Source of the DNA: Armatimonadetes bacterium UBA5419
Lineage (GTDB): Bacteria > Armatimonadota > UBA10988
DNA: 10,793 nt
Direction: 5' to 3'
Assembly (NCBI GenBank): GCA_002409445.1
Contig: DHNJ01000266.1
Span: 1,342 to 12,134, forward strand
A program made the position numbers and the translations under genes. This document shows, piece by piece, positions 1 through 5,744 of this stretch. Each line of letters opens with the position of its first letter. Within the stretch, counting starts at the first letter, position 1. The notes beneath the pieces are model-generated. The model was not told the DNA's origin. It did not search any database and was given only the letters and a program-made list of their open reading frames with translations.

Positions 1-699
1 GGCCAGGGCGTCGAGGAAGGCGTCGAAGCCGCCGTAGGTGTCCATCACCTCACGGCGTTGGGCCATCAGCATGCCGATCGCGGTGTTCTGGCCGCCGGTC
101 GCCTCGGCCATCATCCACTGCGGCAGGTAGACCTGCTCGTAGTGCAGCGCGATGACCTGGCCGCCCAGCGTGCCGGCCGGCCGCGCGCGCGGAAACTGGT
201 AGACGCAGCCGACCTCGGGCCGCAGCAGCTCGGGCACGACCCAGTGCAGCGTATCGGGCGCGTGGTAGACGTCGCCATCGGTGAAGACCAGCAGGTCGGT
301 GGTCGCCTGCTGGGCCATGGTGCGCATGATGCTGGTCTTGCGGTTGACGCCGACCAACTCGCCCATGACCAGCCGGAGGTCGTGGTCTGGGTAGGCGGCC
401 TGCAGGCGCGCGACGATGTCGACGACCGGGTCCTCGGGGGTGAGCGTGCCGATCAGGTATTCGAGGCGGCCGGGGTAGTCGATGTGCAGGAGGCTTTCGA
501 ACAGCTCGTAGGTGCTCTCGTCGGCGCCTTCGACAGCTTTGCAGAGGGATACCGGCGGAGCGGGGTCGGGCAGGGGGCCGCGCGGCCGAGCCCCGCGCAG
601 CCGGCGCCAGGCGGTCGTGTAGCCGAGGGCTAGGCTGACCAGGCCGGCGGCGGTCAGGGCCAGGAGTAGGCCGCGCCAGACGAGTACGAGGGTGGCCAT
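1..699 (-). CDS. hpnI: HpnI-like hopanoid glycosyltransferase (C-terminus cut by window edge)
   Basis: The first 233 residues of a family-2 glycosyltransferase of the ceramide glucosyltransferase/HpnI type are present. In characterised pathways HpnI adds N-acetylglucosamine from a UDP-sugar to bacteriohopanetetrol at the inner membrane. Visible are an N-terminal membrane helix (about residues 5-27), the start of the GT domain (PVSLCKAVEGAD, 49-60), the NRKTS segment (119-123) that matches the HpnI 'NRKVSN' block, the nucleotide/metal motif DGD (141-143, in place of the usual DSD), and the TGGQNTAIGMLMAQRREV block (201-218) followed by GGFD. Homologues are about 380 residues, so roughly 150 are missing at the left edge. 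The ATG at 699 is preceded by TGAGGT, in which the stop codon of the upstream gene overlaps the Shine-Dalgarno, suggesting translational coupling. The HpnI assignment rests on these motifs plus the adjacent hpnJ; a related lipid glycosyltransferase is the alternative. Confidence 0.8.
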   Translation of the reverse strand, partial: MATLVLVWRGLLLALTAAGLVSLALGYTTAWRRLRGARPRGPLPDPAPPVSLCKAVEGADESTYELFESLLHIDYPGRLEYLIGTLTPEDPVVDIVARLQAAYPDHDLRLVMGELVGVNRKTSIMRTMAQQATTDLLVFTDGDVYHAPDTLHWVVPELLRPEVGCVYQFPRARPAGTLGGQVIALHYEQVYLPQWMMAEATGGQNTAIGMLMAQRREVMDTYGGFDAFLDALA

Positions 700-706
700 G
701 GGTACC

Positions 707-1072
707 TCACTGGACGGACGAGCGGGCGATTAGGTAGACGCCGACGGTGACCGCGGCGATGCCGGCCCAGCGCAGGCCGCCGACCGGCTCACCGAGCCAG
801 AGCGCGCCGAGCAGGGCGGTGAGCGCGAAGTTGAGGCCGAAGACTGGCACGACGACGCTGACATCGAGACCCCAGTGCTCGAGCAGCAGCATGCCGGCGA
901 ACTGGGCGATCATCAGGACCATGCCCCCGACCAGCGCGGCGGTGCGGAAGCCGGCGGCGTAGGTGCTCTCGGCGGCGGGGACCATGGCGATCTTGAGCAG
1001 CACGTTGGCCACCGAGAGGCTGACGATGGAGACCGCGAACAACGCGATGACCGCCGGCAGCCCGACTTTCAC
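707..1072 (-). CDS. small four-helix EamA/SMR-type membrane transporter
   Basis: A 121-residue hydrophobic protein of the drug/metabolite transporter superfamily. Four membrane helices are visible at about residues 6-28, 40-64, 69-92 and 97-117. The first contains SVANVLLKIAM, which resembles the 'GQxLLKxA' helix of EamA/ArnE-like proteins. The third and fourth match the EamA pattern (VVPVFGLNFALTALLGALWLGE, then GIAAVTVGVYLIA). A single four-helix unit implies function as a dimer. The GTG start at 1072 lies one base after the hpnJ stop, and the next gene, hpnI, starts 7 bases after its TGA. It therefore sits inside a hopanoid head-group operon. ArnE/ArnF, of similar size, flip an aminosugar-lipid in lipid A modification, so a role in translocating a hopanoid or its precursor is plausible, but this is inference. 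It could instead be an unrelated small exporter. Confidence 0.85.
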   Translation of the reverse strand: MKVGLPAVIALFAVSIVSLSVANVLLKIAMVPAAESTYAAGFRTAALVGGMVLMIAQFAGMLLLEHWGLDVSVVVPVFGLNFALTALLGALWLGEPVGGLRWAGIAAVTVGVYLIARSSVQ

Positions 1073-1073
1073 C

Positions 1074-2513
1074 CTAGCCCTCCACGGCGCCGGTGGTGTC
1101 GGCCTTGGTGCGGAAGAAGCCGAGGAACTCGCGCCCCTCGCGCAGGCGGCGGCGGGCTAGGTCGTAGTCGGAGAACATCGGCTTGATCAGCCGCCAGAGC
1201 ACGCGCGGGTGGGCATAGTAGCCGCGGTAGAACCGCTCCTGGGCGCGGTTCAGGTCGTCGGCGCTGAGGCCCGGGTAGCGCAGGGCGGGGATCTGGATGC
1301 CGGCGCCGTTGATCACCGGCTCGCCATCGAACCAGCCCTCCTCGAGCGCCTGCTCGTAGAGTTCGGTGCCGGGATACGGCGCGGCCATGCTGACCTGCAG
1401 GCTCTCGAGGTCCATCTCGCGAGCGAAGCGGACGGTCTGCTGGATGGTCTCGGGGGTTTCGCCCGGCAGGCCGAGGATGAAAGTGCCGTGGATGGCCATA
1501 CCGAGGGTCTTGGCGTGGGCGACGAACTCGCGCGCGCGGTCCAGGCGGATGCCCTTGCGGATGTTGTTGAGGATCTGCTGGTTGCCCGACTCGAAGCCGA
1601 CGAGCAGCAGCCGGCAGCCGTTCTCGGCCATGACCTTCAGCGTCTCGTAGGGGACGTTGGCACGGGCGTTGACCGCCCAACTCAGGCCGATCTTGCCCAG
1701 CCGCTGGGAGACGTCGGCGACGCGCTCGCGGTCGTCAGTGAAGGTGTCATCGTCAAACATGACCTCCTTGACCTTAGGCCAAAGCTGTTTGACGCGGGCG
1801 ACCTCGGCGGCGACGCGCTCGGCGGATTGGACGCGGTAGTTGTGCCCGCCGATGGTCTGGGGCCAGAGGCAGAACGTGCAGCGGCTGCGGCACCCGCGAC
1901 CCGTGTAGAAGCTGACGTACGGGTGCTGGAGGTAGCCGATGTAGTAGTTCTCGATCGTCAGGTCGCGGTGGTAGACGTCGAGCACGGAGGGCAGCGCGTC
2001 CATGTCCTCGATCTCGGCGCGCGGCCGGTTGTGGATGATGCGGCCCTCGTGGCGGTAGCTGAGGCCATCGACCTGGGCTAGCGGGCGACCGGCGGCGACC
2101 TCGGCGAGGGTGTAGTCGAACTCCTTGTTGCAGACGAAGTCGAGCGCTTCGCTGGCCTCGAGGCACGGTTCGGGGTTGACCGCGGCATGCGCGCCGCAGA
2201 GACCGACGAGGACATCGGGTTGCTGGGCGCGCAGGGCTTCGACGAAGCGGATGTCGTTGCCGAAGCCCGGCGTGGAGGTGTGCAGGACGACCAGCTCGTA
2301 GTCGCGGGCGATCGCCAGCGTCTCGTCCCAGGTCATATGGTGGGGCGGTGCGTCGATCAGGCGGCTACCGGGCACGAGCGCGGCCGGCTGGGCCAGCCAG
2401 GTCGGGTACCAGTAGCTGGTGACCTCGCGCCGGGCCTGGTAGCGCGCCCCGGCGCCGCCGTCGAAGCCCTCGTAGGAGGGTGCGTTGAGAAACAGCGTGC
2501 GCCGGGTGTCCAC
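1074..2513 (-). CDS. hpnJ: HpnJ-like hopanoid radical SAM enzyme (B12-binding type)
   Basis: A 479-residue B12-binding-type radical SAM protein that matches the HpnJ family in length and key segments. HpnJ is known to be needed for converting the sugar head group of bacteriohopanetetrol into the cyclitol ether. An N-terminal cobalamin-binding-like Rossmann domain (about residues 1-150) is followed by the radical SAM domain. The [4Fe-4S] cysteines are C208, C212 and C215 in GRGCRSRCTFCLWPQ, and the downstream CLWPQTIGGHNYR is very like HpnJ. GFESGNQQILNNIRKG and TFILGLPGETPE are the usual later radical SAM segments. The start is a GTG at 2513, chosen because AGGAG overlaps the stop codon of the upstream dehydrogenase at a 9-base spacing. 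The gap to that gene is 12 bases, and the EamA-like gene follows after one base. Identification is strong because the glycosyltransferase of the same pathway is two genes downstream. Confidence 0.9.
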   Translation of the reverse strand: MDTRRTLFLNAPSYEGFDGGAGARYQARREVTSYWYPTWLAQPAALVPGSRLIDAPPHHMTWDETLAIARDYELVVLHTSTPGFGNDIRFVEALRAQQPDVLVGLCGAHAAVNPEPCLEASEALDFVCNKEFDYTLAEVAAGRPLAQVDGLSYRHEGRIIHNRPRAEIEDMDALPSVLDVYHRDLTIENYYIGYLQHPYVSFYTGRGCRSRCTFCLWPQTIGGHNYRVQSAERVAAEVARVKQLWPKVKEVMFDDDTFTDDRERVADVSQRLGKIGLSWAVNARANVPYETLKVMAENGCRLLLVGFESGNQQILNNIRKGIRLDRAREFVAHAKTLGMAIHGTFILGLPGETPETIQQTVRFAREMDLESLQVSMAAPYPGTELYEQALEEGWFDGEPVINGAGIQIPALRYPGLSADDLNRAQERFYRGYYAHPRVLWRLIKPMFSDYDLARRRLREGREFLGFFRTKADTTGAVEG

Positions 2514-2525
2514 GAAGGCTTGCTC

Positions 2526-3611
2526 CTAACTCATCAACTCGCAGATCAGGTCGCCGACCTGGCTGGTCGAGTAGCCCATGCGGCCGGCGGCCAGGCTCTG
2601 GAGCTTGGTGCCGGTGGCGACCTTGACCGCCGCCTCGATGCGCTGGGCGGCCTCGTCCTGGCCGAGGGTCTCGAGCAGCATGGCGCCCGCACAGATGGCC
2701 GCGAGCGGGTTGATCACGCCCTGGCCGGTGTACTTGGGGGCGGAGCCGCCGATCGGCTCGAACATGCTGACGCCCTCGGGGTTGATGTTGCCGCCGGCGG
2801 CAATGCCCATGCCGCCCTGGGTCATCGCGCCGAGGTCGGTGATGATGTCGCCAAACATGTTGCCGGTGACCAGCACGTCGAACCACTCGGGGTTCTTGAC
2901 CATCCACATGCAAACTGCGTCGACGTGGTAGTAGTCGCGGCGGACGTCGGCAAACTCGGCCGCGCCCATCTCATGGAAGGCGCGCTCCCAGAGGCCCCAG
3001 ACATAGGTCAGGACGTTGGTCTTGCCGACCAGCGCGAGGGTATTCTCGGTGCCGACGCCGCGGGCCTTCTTGCCCTTCTTCTGGGCGTAGTCAAAGGCGT
3101 ACTTGAGACAGCGGTCGACCTGGAAGCGGGTGTAGATCATCTCCTGCGTGGCGACCTCGTGCGGTGTGCCCTTCATCGAGTTGCCGCCGGAGCCGGTGTA
3201 GACGTCGCCCGAGTTCTCGCGCACGACGACATAATCGATATCGGCGGGGCCCTTGTCCTTGATCGGGGTCTCGACGCCGGGGTAGAGGCGCACGGGGCGC
3301 AGGTTGATGTACTGGTCCAGCTCGAAGCGTAGGCGCAGCAGGATGCCCTTCTCGAGGATGCCGGGGGGCACGTCCGGGTGGCCGATGGCGCCCAGGAGGA
3401 TCGAGTCGAAGCCGCGCAGCTCCTCGGCGGCCGAATCGGGCAGGACCTCGCCGGTGCGCAGGTAGCGGTCGCCGCCGAAGTCAAACTCGGTCAGCTCGAG
3501 ACCGAAGCCGCCAAGGTCTGCCGCGTGGCGAAGAACCTTGACCGCCTCCGCGGTCACTTCGGGACCGGTCCCGTCTCCGGGCAGTACGGCGATCGAATAC
3601 GTCTGGGCCAT
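2526..3611 (-). CDS. leuB: 3-isopropylmalate dehydrogenase-like beta-decarboxylating dehydrogenase
   Basis: A 361-residue full-length member of the isocitrate/isopropylmalate dehydrogenase family, which oxidises and decarboxylates a 2-hydroxy acid using NAD(P) and Mg2+. Visible are PGDGTGPEV (11-19), the substrate segment ILLRLR...INLRP with L91-L92, R95 and R105, R131 and Y138, K197, and the metal aspartates D231, D255 and D259. The two leucines follow the isopropylmalate-specific hydrophobic pocket rather than the serine of isocitrate dehydrogenase. The coenzyme loop reads GSAPKYTGQGVINP (K293, Y294), which resembles NADP-dependent isocitrate dehydrogenase; NAD-dependent LeuB has Asp-Ile/Leu there. 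The segment after Y138 (TGSGGNSMKGTPHEVATQEM) also differs from classical LeuB. The ATG at 3611 has GGAGG 9 bases upstream. It is the first gene of the hpnJ-hpnI operon, with no leuACD seen, so the substrate is not certain. Confidence 0.8.
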   Translation of the reverse strand: MAQTYSIAVLPGDGTGPEVTAEAVKVLRHAADLGGFGLELTEFDFGGDRYLRTGEVLPDSAAEELRGFDSILLGAIGHPDVPPGILEKGILLRLRFELDQYINLRPVRLYPGVETPIKDKGPADIDYVVVRENSGDVYTGSGGNSMKGTPHEVATQEMIYTRFQVDRCLKYAFDYAQKKGKKARGVGTENTLALVGKTNVLTYVWGLWERAFHEMGAAEFADVRRDYYHVDAVCMWMVKNPEWFDVLVTGNMFGDIITDLGAMTQGGMGIAAGGNINPEGVSMFEPIGGSAPKYTGQGVINPLAAICAGAMLLETLGQDEAAQRIEAAVKVATGTKLQSLAAGRMGYSTSQVGDLICELMS

Positions 3612-3632
3612 GATGCGCGTCCTCCAAGCGAT

Positions 3633-3661
3633 AGTCTACGACCGAAAGCCGTTCCGCCCAA
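3633..3661 (-). promoter_or_regulatory. predicted sigma-70-type promoter of the leuB-hpnJ-hpnI operon
   Basis: On the minus strand TTGGGC (3656-3661) and TAGACT (3633-3638) are separated by exactly 17 bases. They lie just upstream of the GGAGG ribosome site (3621-3625) and the ATG at 3611. Each hexamer matches the consensus at about four positions. The leader would be short, about 15-20 bases. The gap between nikR and this operon is 97 bases and shows no convincing terminator, so readthrough from nikR is also possible. Confidence 0.4.
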
Positions 3662-3708
3662 ACCCCGCGGCCGCCCGCGCGCGTTGATGCAGTGCCGGGC
3701 GGGGAGGG

Positions 3709-4185
3709 CTAGGAGTGCTGGTGAGCGTGGGTGTGGGCCGTGGCGGGCTCCTCGTCGGCGCGGCGGCGGTGGGAGCCGCTGGCGGAAACCGGCGACATGC
3801 TCAGCTCGCCGCGGGCGATCCCGCGCAAGGCGTGCAACCGCTGGGCAAGTTGGCGCACGTCGGCGGCTTGGCCGCGGGCGAGGAGGACCTCGAGGCAGTA
3901 GCGGTGGTCGAGGTGGACGTGCGTGGTGCAGATGACCTCGGCGCCCGAGTCGTGCTGGAGGGCCAGCAACTGTTGGACCAGGTCGCGCTGATGGTGGTCG
4001 TAGACCAGGCTGATGATGCCCAGCACCTGCGCTGCGTCGTCGAGCCAATCAGCGGCGACGAGTGCACTGCGGACCAGGTCACGCAGTGCTTCCGAGCGGT
4101 TGGGGAAGCCCTGCCGCTGAACCAACTCGTCGAACCGCGCCAGCAGCTCGCCGTCCATGGATACGCCGAATCGTTCAAGAGCCAT
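3709..4185 (-). CDS. nikR: nickel-responsive transcriptional regulator NikR
   Basis: A 158-residue NikR repressor: an N-terminal ribbon-helix-helix DNA-binding domain (about 1-50, MALERFGVSMDGELLARFDE and the NRSEALRDLVR helix) joined to a C-terminal ACT-like metal-sensing domain (about 55-132). In E. coli NikR the square-planar nickel site is H76, H87, H89 and C95; the equivalents here, shifted by two, are H78, H89, H91 and C97, all present. The protein extends about 25 residues beyond the usual end into a polar tail finishing with HTHAHQHS, an extra histidine cluster that could bind metal. Nickel-bound NikR normally represses nickel uptake genes, but no nickel transporter, hydrogenase or urease gene is in the window. 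The ATG at 4185 has no clear Shine-Dalgarno; the glycosyltransferase gene on the same strand ends 47 bases upstream. Confidence 0.92.
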   Translation of the reverse strand: MALERFGVSMDGELLARFDELVQRQGFPNRSEALRDLVRSALVAADWLDDAAQVLGIISLVYDHHQRDLVQQLLALQHDSGAEVICTTHVHLDHRYCLEVLLARGQAADVRQLAQRLHALRGIARGELSMSPVSASGSHRRRADEEPATAHTHAHQHS

Positions 4186-4232
4186 GGCTGTTGTTTACCA
4201 ACTCGTAACGTAGGATACCACAGTGCCTGCGA

Positions 4233-5120
4233 TCACCCTCTCCATACCCGATTGGCGCCTAAGCGCAGGGCGAAGGCGGTGCGGATCGCGGTGGTGGCCA
4301 GGCTGTAGGCGGCGGGGTGGAGCCGCGGGCGGTAGTGCTTGGCGTAGAAGGCGAGCAGCGAGTCGCGGCTTTCGCGGACCATGCGTGCGCGGACCAGCCG
4401 GGTTGTGCCGCCGCCGACGTGCAGGATGCTGGCCGCGGGCTGGTAGTCCAGCCGCCAGCCGGCTGAGTGCAGGCGCCAGGCCAGGTCGACGTCGTTGAAG
4501 TAGATGGGGAACTGTTCGTCGAACAGCCCGACCTCGACCAGCGCGCGGCGGCGCAGGAGGAGGCAGGAGGCCATCGGCTGGTCGACCGCGCGCGCCGACT
4601 CGTGGTCGAAGCCGCGCAGGCGGTAGGCGCCCAGCGCGCGCGGCGCGAGGCGGGCCAGGCCGGTCCACTCGTAGAACAGGTCGGCGGGCGCGGGGAAGCC
4701 GCGGCAGCTTTGCTGGGTCTGGCCATCGGGCAGGACGAGGCGCGCGGAGACCGCGGCGGCGGCGGGTTCGGCGCGCAGGTGGGCGATGAGGCGGTCGAAG
4801 GGCTGCGGGTCGAGCTCAGCGCGGATCTCGGTGTCGGGGTTGAGCAGCAGCAGCCATCGGCCGCGCGCGCGGCGCAGCAGGACGTTGTTGCCGCCGGCAA
4901 AGCCGAGGTTGGCACCCGTGCGTACGAGCTGCACGCGGGGGAAGTCGCGCTCGACCATCTCGGCCGAGCCGTCCGCGCTGGCGTTGTCGGCGACGAGGAT
5001 CTCGTGCGGTGCGGCGGGTGGATAGGCGACCAGCGAGCGCAGGCAGGCGGCCAGCAGGTCACGCGTGTTCCAGTTGACGATCACGATGGACAGCACGGGC
5101 CGCAATACTCCAAGAAGCAT
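4233..5120 (-). CDS. GT2 glycosyltransferase, rhamnosyltransferase-like
   Basis: A family-2 glycosyltransferase of the WbbL/rhamnosyltransferase type, about 295 residues, expected to transfer a sugar from a nucleotide donor during cell-surface polysaccharide synthesis in the cytoplasm. Motifs in order from the ATG at 5120 are SIVIVNWNTRDLLAACLRSL near the N-terminus, VADNASADGS, NLGFAGGNN, the metal-binding NPDTEI, and the acceptor-side block ASCLLLRRRALVEVGLFDEQFPIYFNDVDLAWRL written here in parts: ASCLLLRRRALVEVG, LFDEQFPIYF and NDVDLAWRL, where ND replaces the common ED. HVGGGTT and a C-terminal helical region follow. The frame is open to a TTG at 5174, but the ATG at 5120 fits the family N-terminus better; neither has a strong Shine-Dalgarno, so the start is uncertain. 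The gene is divergent from the HU gene. Sugar and acceptor cannot be told from the sequence. Confidence 0.85.
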   Translation of the reverse strand: MLLGVLRPVLSIVIVNWNTRDLLAACLRSLVAYPPAAPHEILVADNASADGSAEMVERDFPRVQLVRTGANLGFAGGNNVLLRRARGRWLLLLNPDTEIRAELDPQPFDRLIAHLRAEPAAAAVSARLVLPDGQTQQSCRGFPAPADLFYEWTGLARLAPRALGAYRLRGFDHESARAVDQPMASCLLLRRRALVEVGLFDEQFPIYFNDVDLAWRLHSAGWRLDYQPAASILHVGGGTTRLVRARMVRESRDSLLAFYAKHYRPRLHPAAYSLATTAIRTAFALRLGANRVWRG

Positions 5121-5179
5121 GGTGCCCGATTCGCGAGGGCCCGGCAACCGATTCGTAAGAAATGGGGTTGCCAAGCCGC

Positions 5180-5208
5180 TTGACAGGCGATTCGCGCAAT
5201 GCTAGAGT
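5180..5208 (+). promoter_or_regulatory. sigma-70-type promoter of the HU gene, extended -10
   Basis: A perfect -35 hexamer TTGACA (5180-5185) is followed after exactly 17 bases by TAGAGT (5203-5208), preceded by TGC, an extended -10 element. Transcription would begin near 5215, giving a leader of about 55 bases before the GTG start at 5271. The quality of this promoter fits strong expression of an abundant nucleoid protein. Because it lies at 5180-5208, the upstream in-frame ATG at 5199 cannot be the start used from it. Confidence 0.75.
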
Positions 5209-5257
5209 CACGCCGGCCCGCGGGTCCGGAGGCGCACGCCCCGGTTGCGCGGCGCAT

Positions 5258-5263
5258 AGGAGG
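5258..5263 (+). promoter_or_regulatory. strong Shine-Dalgarno deciding the HU start
   Basis: AGGAGG, complementary to the 3' end of 16S rRNA, ends 7 bases before the GTG at 5271. It settles this GTG as the start of the HU gene. Confidence 0.85.
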
Positions 5264-5270
5264 TGCGCAA

Positions 5271-5555
5271 GTGTCGGATACCGTCAGCAAGAAGGACCTG
5301 GTTGGGGCCGTGGCTGCGAAGACCGGGCTGACCCAGGCGAAGGTTGGCCAAGTGGTCGACGCGCTGCTCGAGGAGGTCGAAGCCTCGCTCAAGGGCGGCA
5401 AGATGGTTCGCATCATCGGCTTCGGCACGTTCGAGGTTCGCGAGCGCAAGGCGCGCACGGGTATCAACCCGCGGACGAAGCAGCCGATGGAGATCCCGGG
5501 CGGCAAGTCGCCGGCGTTCAAGCCGGGCAAGGCGCTCAAGGACGCGGTCAACTAA
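5271..5555 (+). CDS. hup: HU-type nucleoid DNA-binding protein
   Basis: A 94-residue HU/IHF family protein, the usual length, which binds and bends DNA as a dimer and compacts the chromosome. The N-terminal helical part is SKKDLVGAVAAKTGLTQAKV with the second helix VVDALLEEVEASL. The beta-arm carries the family signature GFGTFEVRERKARTGINPRT, including the intercalating proline (P67, in NPRT), then the arm end IPGGKSPAFKPGKALKDAVN. The GTG at 5271 is chosen because AGGAGG (5258-5263) lies 7 bases upstream; an in-frame ATG at 5199 would add 24 residues unlike any HU and falls inside the promoter. It is transcribed alone as far as can be seen, divergently from the glycosyltransferase gene. Whether it is HU alpha/beta-like or IHF-like is not resolvable by eye; HU is favoured by the basic arm. 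Confidence 0.95.
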   Translation: MSDTVSKKDLVGAVAAKTGLTQAKVGQVVDALLEEVEASLKGGKMVRIIGFGTFEVRERKARTGINPRTKQPMEIPGGKSPAFKPGKALKDAVN

Positions 5556-5659
5556 GACCCATTGACCTTCCGGTTGCCACCGGCTCATCGTGCTTTGCGA
5601 CTCGTGCCTAGCGTCTAGTGCAGGCGCTGCGCGGCGCGATGGGTGGCGGCCCGAACGGA

Positions 5660-5691
5660 GGCCGGTCGCGTGCTGTACGGCGCGACCGGCC
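5660..5691. repeat. perfect 11-base inverted repeat (GC-rich hairpin)
   Basis: GGCCGGTCGCG (5660-5670) and CGCGACCGGCC (5681-5691) are exact reverse complements around a 10-base loop. The hairpin lies in the 189-base gap between the HU gene and the radical SAM gene. No T-run follows on either strand, so it is not a classical intrinsic terminator. It could be a non-canonical terminator of the HU transcript or a dispersed REP-like element. A weaker 5-base stem (5570-5583, CCGGT/ACCGG) sits just after the HU stop. Confidence 0.7.
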
Positions 5692-5744
5692 GCCCTACGT
5701 TGGGCCGGCTTGCCCCGCCGCGGGCAACGCGCCACACTGAAAGC

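Noticed and set aside
58..633. Long plus-strand open frame of 191 codons
   Set aside because: It is antisense to the HpnI-like gene, is rich in Arg/Ala/Gly/Val/Asp as expected of an antisense GC-rich frame, and shows no domain motif.
1209..2081. Plus-strand open frame of 290 codons antisense to hpnJ
   Set aside because: The opposite strand has clear radical SAM motifs; this frame has only biased composition.
2187..3332. Plus-strand open frame of 381 codons antisense to the LeuB-like and HpnJ genes
   Set aside because: It spans two real minus-strand genes and their junction, has the repetitive Val/Asp/Ala/Gly composition of a shadow frame and no recognisable motif.
3612..3708. Possible terminator after nikR
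   Set aside because: Only GC-rich runs are present; no clean stem followed by a T-run was found on the minus strand.
5199..5270. Upstream ATG extending the HU protein by 24 residues
   Set aside because: The ATG lies within the promoter -10 region and the added residues do not resemble any HU; the GTG at 5271 has an ideal Shine-Dalgarno.
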